Shown here: positions 6,621 through 12,368 of the stretch, piece after piece
How the letters are laid out: every line of letters starts with the position of its first letter
How positions within the stretch are numbered: the stretch's first letter is position 1
Assembly (NCBI GenBank): GCA_903837255.1
Contig: CAILTZ010000849.1
Span: 1 to 12,368 of the forward strand
DNA from: an uncultured Pirellula sp.
Lineage (GTDB): Bacteria > Planctomycetota > Planctomycetia > Pirellulales > Pirellulaceae
Direction: 5' to 3'
Length of the DNA stretch: 12,368 nucleotides
Notes under the pieces: generated by a model
Told to the model about the DNA's origin: nothing
Seen by the model: the letters and a program-made list of their open reading frames with translations, nothing else
Databases searched by the model: none
Translations under genes and position numbers: made by a program

Positions 6621-7864
6621 GGCCCGAGCTCCTCGCAGACTAGGCAGATGTGTTTAGGCCCAAGCTTGGTGATCAGTAACCAACGAACCAGATCGGACTC
6701 CTTGTCAACGACTAACTCTCTGTGGAGTTGCACTAAGTCGATATCGACGTTCCGGCTCTTGAGTTCCCAGCGTCCCACTTTTTGCGTTCGGGTCATGGCT
6801 CGAATTTTTTTTCGATCCAACGGCATAGCATCCCAAACGCGGTACCATCGAAGCATCGGATGCAAAACAGGTTGCTCCGCCGCGCAGTATCCAAATTCGT
6901 TTCCTAGCACGCGCATTTGCATTCGAATGGCCAATGAAACAACGCATCCGGCCGCACGCAGGGCTGGATCTTGATCCGCTACGAACGCACTCTCCTTGAT
7001 TCTAGCGGCATCTTGTTCAATGTGCGAAAATGCCTCATGGCTGGGGCAGATCTCCTCGGTGAAGACCTCGTGGTACCAACCTAGCCCTTTGCGAAATGCA
7101 GAAACAATCCGCTTGGCGTTTTCCCAACGAGGAATCCTCCAATACAACCGCTGCTGGCGAACCGAACCATCGCGAGAAATCCAACGTCGCGCTTCGGGTG
7201 GACCACATGTGTCCCAAGGGAAATCGTCGTCCGGTTGGAAGCCAGGAGCCACCTTGATCGATGCTCCCGGCGCTTTGCAAATGAGTCCAGAAATCGCAGG
7301 CCAACTCGGGTCGGTTGCATAGACATTGACCGTACGGCCCGTTGCACGCCGGTCTGGATCCAGATGGAGCCAAGCTCCCGTCGGAATGCTTGAATCCTCA
7401 ATGCGGATCGGCTCTGGACTCAAGGCAAATCCGTTGCTGAGTGAATTCAGGCGAGTCAATTGGCAAGCGATCTGCGAGCTGTCGATTGCAGTGATGCGAT
7501 TCTTGAAATCACCCGATTGGGACAAGTGCTCGGCGATCTTGATCGAATCGACCCCAGCTCCACAACATCCATCGACCACTTGAGCATCGCTTGGGAAATC
7601 TTTGGCCGTTTCCTCAGCCGTCCACTCATCGGAGGCTTGCTCGAGGAGCGTTTTGGTCCAGAACCAATTCCACGGCTTAGCGACTTTTCGCTTGGCCGGA
7701 CCAGTTGCAAACTCTGCCTGAGTTTGCAAAAGCTGGAGTTGGCTTGCAGATAGGCGAAACTTCGATAGCGGCGCCTTGGAGAATGCGTCCTGTTTTTTGC
7801 AGCAGGCCCAAGCCTCGGCAGCGTTTGCCGAGGCTAACCATGGTAATTCGGAAGCATCATTCAC
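6617..7864 (-). CDS. Class I SAM-dependent methyltransferase with C-terminal THUMP-like domain
   Basis: 415 residues from a GTG; an in-frame TGA lies 9 bases upstream of it, no other plausible start precedes it, and no Shine-Dalgarno is visible. The N-terminal helical part (about 35-90) contains the family's L-L-Q-T-Q-A-E and L-E-Q-A-S segments. SAM motif I is VVDGCCGAGVD at 96-106, with the next strand ending at AID128. A characteristic LDPDRR lies at 168-173 and KVAPGF at 204-209, followed by WISRDGSV at 228-235. The C terminus (about 355-412, with KVGRWELKSRNVDID) matches the THUMP-like domain found in a bacterial methyltransferase family. THUMP domains bind RNA, so an RNA substrate (tRNA or rRNA) is likely but not shown. 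The gene follows rpoC by 43 bp and overlaps bioD by 4 bp. The lack of BioC-like features argues against a direct biotin role. Confidence 0.85.
   Translation of the reverse strand: MNDASELPWLASANAAEAWACCKKQDAFSKAPLSKFRLSASQLQLLQTQAEFATGPAKRKVAKPWNWFWTKTLLEQASDEWTAEETAKDFPSDAQVVDGCCGAGVDSIKIAEHLSQSGDFKNRITAIDSSQIACQLTRLNSLSNGFALSPEPIRIEDSSIPTGAWLHLDPDRRATGRTVNVYATDPSWPAISGLICKAPGASIKVAPGFQPDDDFPWDTCGPPEARRWISRDGSVRQQRLYWRIPRWENAKRIVSAFRKGLGWYHEVFTEEICPSHEAFSHIEQDAARIKESAFVADQDPALRAAGCVVSLAIRMQMRVLGNEFGYCAAEQPVLHPMLRWYRVWDAMPLDRKKIRAMTRTQKVGRWELKSRNVDIDLVQLHRELVVDKESDLVRWLLITKLGPKHICLVCEELGP
7811..7835. repeat. Perfect 10-bp inverted repeat (stem-loop) at the start of the methyltransferase gene
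   Basis: AGCCTCGGCA and TGCCGAGGCT are exact inverse complements separated by five bases. On the minus strand the stem covers codons 10 to 18 of the methyltransferase gene (peptide ASANAAEA) and begins about 72 bases after the rpoC stop. Eight of ten pairs are G-C or strongly stacked, so an RNA hairpin should form. No T-run follows it, so it is not a standard intrinsic terminator. A pause, attenuation or mRNA-processing site is possible. Confidence 0.85.
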
Positions 7865-7907
7865 TGGAATTCAACGGACTGAATAAGACCATCCGAACTC
7901 TGGCGAT

Positions 7908-10900
7908 TTACTCTTCAAAGGCGGGAGCATCGGTCGGAGGATTGGCAACACCCTCCTCGGTTGAACTGACTTTAGGAGCCTGGTTCAAAAGAGGATAATT
8001 CTGTTGCTCAGCCACTGCCGCACCGCGATTGACGAGGTCCTCGAGAGCTTCCTTACGGTAGGAGACTTCGGATTCTTGGAAGATCCTAAATCCTGTACCG
8101 GCTGGAATCAGGTGACCGAGAATCACGTTTTCCTTGAGACCTACCAGACGGTCAACCTTACCGGCCAGAGCCGCTTCGGTGAGCACCTTGGTGGTTTCCT
8201 GGAAGCTGGCTGCGGAGATGAAGCTGTTGCTCTGTACCGCTGCCTTGGTGATCCCGAGCAATTGGACTTCGGCTTGCGCTGGTTTGGGCTTCTTGGCCTT
8301 GGCACCCTTACCACCGAGCCCTTCGCTCTGAGCATTGGCCGTATCGAATTCTTCCTTGGGCACGATTGCCCCGAGGGCGAATTGGGTATCGCCAGGATCG
8401 GTGACCTTCATGCACTTGGCGATATGGTCGTTGTGCTTTTTGAAGTCGAAGCGGTCCATGACCAAACCGGCCAAGAGGCTTGTATCCCCTGGGTTGGTGA
8501 TCTTCACCTTGCGGAGCATTCTGGCGATGATGATCTCGCAGTGCTTGTCGTTGATTTCGACCCGTTGCGAGCGGTAGACCTGCTGGATCTCGTGCAGCAA
8601 GTACTGCTGAACGGCTTCTTCGCCGCTGACCCGCAAGATATCGTGGGGAACCAGCGGTCCTTCGACCAACGCTTGTCCTGCCTTGACGATATCGCCAGTG
8701 TGGACCAAGAATCGCTTGCCTGGTGGGACTAGGTGTTCGATTTCTTCACCGCTGTCGCTCTTGACCAAGATCGAGCGTTTGCCGCGTTTTCGGTCCTTGG
8801 AGATTTCGACGGTTCCATCGATTTCGGCAACTACCGCCGGATCCTTGGGCTTGCGAGCTTCAAAGATTTCCGTGACCCGAGGTAGACCCCCGGTGATGTC
8901 CCTAACCCCGGTGGCTTCGCGTGGCATTTCGGCAAGTTCGGTACCTGCGTTGACCTTCTTGCCTTCGGTGACATTGATCACCGCCTTATCGGGCAGGTAG
9001 TGAACGTCAACGGCTTTGCCATCGGCATCTTCGAGAACGATCTGCGGATGGAACTTTCCGCGTGAGTCCATGATACTTCGGCGAATGTTTCCGCTCGGGT
9101 CCTTTTCGACCTTGAGCGTTTCACCTTCGGCGACATCGACGAAGCTGACTTTACCGCCGACGGTTGCCAGAATCGGAATCTTGTGCGGGTTCCATTCGCA
9201 GAGCACTTGTCCCTTGGGGATCTCTTGGTCTTCGGTTGCCAACAGACGAGCACCGACGGGGATCTCGTATCGCTCGAGTTCGCGACCGCGTGCATCGACG
9301 ACGGCGATCTCGCAGTTTCTGGTCAATACGACGTCTTCGCCGTTATCGTTGCGGACATACCGCATCTTGATGTACTTGACGATACCACCCTTCTTGGACT
9401 TGATATCGCTTTCTTCGACGGTCGTACCTGCCGCACCACCGATGTGGAACGTACGCATCGTGAGCTGGGTTCCGGGTTCACCGATGCTCTGAGCGGCGAT
9501 GATACCGACTGCCATCCCTTCTTCGACCATCGCACCGGTGCTCATGTCCATGCCATAGCAGGTACGGCAGACACCCAAAGGTGCATCGCAAGTCATCGGC
9601 GAGCGAACTTGGATTTTCTCCAACCCCATCTCTTCGATCTTGTGGGCGACAGTGCGGGAGATCATTTGATTCTCTTCGACAATTGTCTCCGAGGAGATCA
9701 GGTTGACGATGTTCTGGCGGCTGACTCGACCTGTGATCGACTCGGTCAAGCGGACTTCGACCTTCTCACCACGGTAGATAACTCCCTTGGTGATTCCCTT
9801 GTTCGTACCGCAATCGTGCAACGTGATCACGACGTTTTGGGCGACGTCGGCGAGTTTACGGGTCAAGTATCCGGAGTCAGCGGTTTTGAGTGCCGTATCG
9901 GCCAAGCCTTTTCGGGCACCGTGCGTGGAGCTGAAGTATTCGAGTACCGAGAGACCTTCGCGGAAGTTGGACTTGATCGGTGTTTCGATAATTTCACCGG
10001 TGGGTTTGGCCATAAGCCCCCGCATACCGGCGAGCTGACGAATCTGCTCGATACCACCCCGTGCACCGGAGCTTGCCATCAAGAACACTGGGTTGACGTA
10101 CCAGTTGCCTCGGTGCTGGTCGGTTTCCATGGCCGCAAGCATATCTTTGGTGATCGCTTCGCGGGCGGCGGTCCAAGCATCGAGAACTTGGTTGTAGCGT
10201 TCTTGTGCGGTCATGACCCCTTTGAGGTAGTTCTTTTGGAACGTCATGACCTTCTTGTCTGCGTCGGCGATATGCCGCAACTTGGTATCTGGCGTGACCA
10301 GATCGTCGGCACCGAAGGACAGACCGCTGTGAGTCGATTCGCGGAAACCGAGTTGATTCATATCGTCCAGTAGCGAGATGGTGGCACGGCGACCGAGCAA
10401 CTGGTAGCAGTCGCTGATAACCATCGCCAAATCGCTTGAACGGAGCGATTGGTTGTAGAAGCTCATTCCCTCAGGGAGGATCGAGTTGAAGAGTATTCGC
10501 CCATAGGTTGTTTCGACGATGCGTCCGCCCAACATGGATGGATCATCGTTCTTAAGCTTCTGTCCCTTGGGCAGCCGAACCTTGATCTTTGCATGCAGCG
10601 CGATCTTTCCGATGCTGTAGGCATAATCAGCTTCGGTGGGATTCGAGAAGATCATGCCTTCGCCCTTTTGATCCGCGAGCATGATGGTGATGTAGTTGCA
10701 ACCCATCACGGTATCCTGCGAGGGGCTCATGATCGGCTTGCCGTTGCTCGGCGCGAAAATGTTGTGGGTGCTCATCATCAGCGTGTGAGCTTCCACCTGC
10801 GCTTCGATCGACAGGGGCAAGTGCACGGCCATTTGGTCACCGTCAAAATCCGCGTTGAAGCCTTTGCAGACCAGTGGGTGCAAGTGGATCGCATTGCCTT

Positions 10901-12221
10901 CGACAAGCGTCGGCTCGAAAGCTTGGATTCCCATCCGGTGGAGCGTGGGTGCTCGGTTCAAAAGGACCGGGTGGTTGCGGATGACTTGTTCGAGGATATC
11001 CCAAACTTCGTCGTCCTTGCGTTCGAGCATCTTCTTGGCCGACTTGATCGTATCGGCATGCCCGAGGTCTTTGAGTTTTCGGATGATGAATGGCTGGTAG
11101 AGTTCCAGAGCGATCTTCTTGGGCAGACCACACTGGTGGAGTCGCAACCTGGGACCCACCACGATCACAGACCGAGCCGAATAATCGACACGTTTACCGA
11201 GCAAGTTCTCTCGGAAGCGGCCCTGTTTACCTTTGATCATGTCGGTCAGGGATTTCAGGGGTCGGTTGCTGCTTCCCAGGACTGGGCGCTTGCACCTTCC
11301 GTTGTCAAACAACGCATCGACGGATTGCTGGAGCATCCGTTTTTCGTTTCGGATAATGACTTCCGGAGCGTTCAGATCGACCAGTTTGCGCAAGCGGTTG
11401 TTGCGGTTGATGATCCGGCGATAGAGGTCATTGAGGTCCGAAGTTGCGAAGTTTCCGCTATCGAGAAGCACCAGGGGGCGCAGATCGGGCGGTATCACGG
11501 GGATCACATCGAGGATCATCCACTCGGGGCGATTTTCGCTGTCGCGGATCGACTCGACGAGTTTCAGTCGGTTGATGAGTTCCTTTTTGCGCTGCTTGCT
11601 ATTGGTATCGTGCAGCTCGACCCGGAGTTCCTCGGAGAGCTTGATCAAATCAAGGTTCTGAAGGAGTTTTCGGACCGCATCGGCGCCCATATCGGCTTCG
11701 AATGCGTCGCCGTGCTGAGCGCGAGCAGCGCGATACTCGTCTTCGGTCAGGAGTTGCTGGGCTTGCAAATCGGTCGTGCCTGGATTGACCACGACGTAGT
11801 CTTGGAAGTAGATGACCTTTTCGAGGCTAGTGGTTTTCATTTCGAGCAGATTGCCGAGTCGGCTCGGCATAGCTTTGAAAAACCAGATGTGAGCCACTGG
11901 AGCGGCCAGTTCGATGTGTCCCATCCGTTTACGTCGCACGCGTGAGTGAGTCACCTTCACACCGCAGCGATCGCAGATCATCCCCTTGTACTTCATCCCG
12001 CGGTACTTGCCGCAGGCGCACTCCCAGTCCTTTTCTGGACCAAAGATCCGCTCACAGAACAGTCCATCCTTTTCAGGGCGGTAGGTCCGGTAGTTGATCG
12101 TCTCGGGCTTTTTGACTTCGCCGAAGGACCAAGAGCGGATGTCTTGCGGTCGGGCTAGCGAAATCTTGACCGAGGTATAATCGTTGATGCGATCATAGGT
12201 CGTTTCGGAAACAGTACCCAT
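7908..12221 (-). CDS. rpoC: DNA-directed RNA polymerase subunit beta'
   Basis: Complete 1437-residue beta' subunit, which forms the clamp and half the active site of RNA polymerase. The N-terminal zinc ribbon has Cys68, Cys70, Cys83 and Cys86. The catalytic NADFDGD is at 456-462, with Asp458, Asp460 and Asp462 holding the Mg ion. The second zinc site is Cys804, Cys878, Cys885 and Cys888. The bridge-helix region is about 750-790 and the trigger loop starts at [16 protein letters not shown] (915-930). An insertion resembling the SI3 of enteric beta' follows the trigger loop (about 940-1100). Near the C terminus a PGDT-containing segment occurs twice (1238-1264, 1270-1296), followed by a Lys/Ala/Pro-rich linker (about 1300-1318), the conserved [12 protein letters not shown] and an acidic tail. 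The ATG is preceded by GGAG at a 10-base spacing. It lies 78 bp after rpoB. Confidence 0.99.
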   Translation of the reverse strand: MGTVSETTYDRINDYTSVKISLARPQDIRSWSFGEVKKPETINYRTYRPEKDGLFCERIFGPEKDWECACGKYRGMKYKGMICDRCGVKVTHSRVRRKRMGHIELAAPVAHIWFFKAMPSRLGNLLEMKTTSLEKVIYFQDYVVVNPGTTDLQAQQLLTEDEYRAARAQHGDAFEADMGADAVRKLLQNLDLIKLSEELRVELHDTNSKQRKKELINRLKLVESIRDSENRPEWMILDVIPVIPPDLRPLVLLDSGNFATSDLNDLYRRIINRNNRLRKLVDLNAPEVIIRNEKRMLQQSVDALFDNGRCKRPVLGSSNRPLKSLTDMIKGKQGRFRENLLGKRVDYSARSVIVVGPRLRLHQCGLPKKIALELYQPFIIRKLKDLGHADTIKSAKKMLERKDDEVWDILEQVIRNHPVLLNRAPTLHRMGIQAFEPTLVEGNAIHLHPLVCKGFNADFDGDQMAVHLPLSIEAQVEAHTLMMSTHNIFAPSNGKPIMSPSQDTVMGCNYITIMLADQKGEGMIFSNPTEADYAYSIGKIALHAKIKVRLPKGQKLKNDDPSMLGGRIVETTYGRILFNSILPEGMSFYNQSLRSSDLAMVISDCYQLLGRRATISLLDDMNQLGFRESTHSGLSFGADDLVTPDTKLRHIADADKKVMTFQKNYLKGVMTAQERYNQVLDAWTAAREAITKDMLAAMETDQHRGNWYVNPVFLMASSGARGGIEQIRQLAGMRGLMAKPTGEIIETPIKSNFREGLSVLEYFSSTHGARKGLADTALKTADSGYLTRKLADVAQNVVITLHDCGTNKGITKGVIYRGEKVEVRLTESITGRVSRQNIVNLISSETIVEENQMISRTVAHKIEEMGLEKIQVRSPMTCDAPLGVCRTCYGMDMSTGAMVEEGMAVGIIAAQSIGEPGTQLTMRTFHIGGAAGTTVEESDIKSKKGGIVKYIKMRYVRNDNGEDVVLTRNCEIAVVDARGRELERYEIPVGARLLATEDQEIPKGQVLCEWNPHKIPILATVGGKVSFVDVAEGETLKVEKDPSGNIRRSIMDSRGKFHPQIVLEDADGKAVDVHYLPDKAVINVTEGKKVNAGTELAEMPREATGVRDITGGLPRVTEIFEARKPKDPAVVAEIDGTVEISKDRKRGKRSILVKSDSGEEIEHLVPPGKRFLVHTGDIVKAGQALVEGPLVPHDILRVSGEEAVQQYLLHEIQQVYRSQRVEINDKHCEIIIARMLRKVKITNPGDTSLLAGLVMDRFDFKKHNDHIAKCMKVTDPGDTQFALGAIVPKEEFDTANAQSEGLGGKGAKAKKPKPAQAEVQLLGITKAAVQSNSFISAASFQETTKVLTEAALAGKVDRLVGLKENVILGHLIPAGTGFRIFQESEVSYRKEALEDLVNRGAAVAEQQNYPLLNQAPKVSSTEEGVANPPTDAPAFEE

Positions 12222-12231
12222 GTAAGGAGTG

Positions 12232-12235
12232 CTCC
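12232..12235 (-). promoter_or_regulatory. Ribosome binding site of rpoC
   Basis: The minus strand reads GGAG followed by ten bases and the rpoC ATG. The spacing is somewhat long but within the workable range. The match is short, so confidence is moderate. The remaining rpoB-rpoC gap shows no clear promoter or terminator. Confidence 0.5.
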
Positions 12236-12299
12236 AGGGATCGAATATTTAGGTAGTGATCGGATATTGAATGGATGTGAGCTTGGTTTATCGGCCGGT

Positions 12300-12368
12300 C
12301 TACAAGCGACGTTTTTCGAGTCGCATGTTGAGGCCCAAGCCTCGAATTTCGTTGGTCAAAACGTCAAA
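12300..12368 (-). CDS. rpoB: DNA-directed RNA polymerase subunit beta (last 22 codons)
   Basis: The minus strand at the right edge encodes a 22-residue C-terminal fragment with F-D-V-L-T-N-E-I-R-G-L-G-L-N, followed by MRLEKRRL and a TAG at 12300-12302. The V-L-x-x-E-(I/L)-R-G-L-G-L-N pattern is the conserved end of bacterial RpoB, where the chain packs against the beta' subunit. The position immediately upstream of rpoC matches the nearly universal rpoB-rpoC order. Most of the gene lies outside the window. The basic tail after the conserved helix is slightly longer than in many bacteria. Confidence 0.93.
   Translation of the reverse strand, partial: FDVLTNEIRGLGLNMRLEKRRL

Noticed and set aside
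8004..8732. Plus-strand open frame of 242 codons opposite the 3' part of rpoC
   Set aside because: Antisense shadow of rpoC; no domain or signal recognised.
9183..10373. Long open frame (396 codons) on the plus strand, opposite rpoC
   Set aside because: It lies wholly antisense to highly conserved rpoC codons. The translation shows no recognisable domain and is explained by the codon bias of rpoC.
10449..11945. Long open frame (498 codons) on the plus strand, opposite rpoC
   Set aside because: Same reason: a mirror of rpoC codon use, rich in Asp, His and Phe in a pattern typical of antisense translations, with no family resemblance and no ribosome site seen.
12222..12299. Possible promoter or terminator in the rpoB-rpoC gap
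   Set aside because: AT-rich words are present, but there is no convincing -35/-10 pair and no stem followed by a T-run.

Overview
The window looks like chromosomal DNA from a planctomycete, most likely in or near the Pirellulales. The evidence is a 1016-residue secreted protein of the PVC-type dehydrogenase/HEAT/CxxCH cytochrome architecture, which is strongly tied to Planctomycetes and Verrucomicrobia. The RpoC sequence and the weak or absent Shine-Dalgarno sites fit this too. I recognise families, not a species, so placement below phylum level is inference.

Layout. The left quarter (1-3676) reads rightwards. It holds the 3' end of a putative-esterase (alpha/beta hydrolase) gene, coupled by an ATGA overlap to the large exported cytochrome-type dehydrogenase gene. 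Everything to the right reads leftwards. From the right edge the order is: the last 22 codons of rpoB, complete rpoC (1437 aa), a class I SAM methyltransferase with a THUMP-like C-terminal domain, bioD (dethiobiotin synthetase), a four-helix DUF4239 (bestrophin-like) membrane protein, and a UrtA-type solute-binding lipoprotein. The two blocks converge across a 27-bp gap near 3690. No stretch over 300 bases lacks a gene, and I saw no tRNA, rRNA, CRISPR array or insertion sequence.

How the genes may work together. rpoB-rpoC form the usual RNA polymerase operon. Only 43 bp without a terminator separate rpoC from the methyltransferase gene, and that gene overlaps bioD by 4 bp, so RNA-modification and biotin genes may be expressed by read-through from rpoBC. 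A perfect 10-bp GC-rich inverted repeat at the start of the methyltransferase gene could limit that read-through. After 65 bp comes a compact two-gene unit, the DUF4239 protein and the urea/amide-type binding lipoprotein, 5 bp apart. No ABC permease or ATPase gene is visible nearby. This orphan pair is the most unusual part of the window. The left block is probably periplasmic or cell-surface catabolism: an ester hydrolase plus a haem-bearing oxidoreductase.
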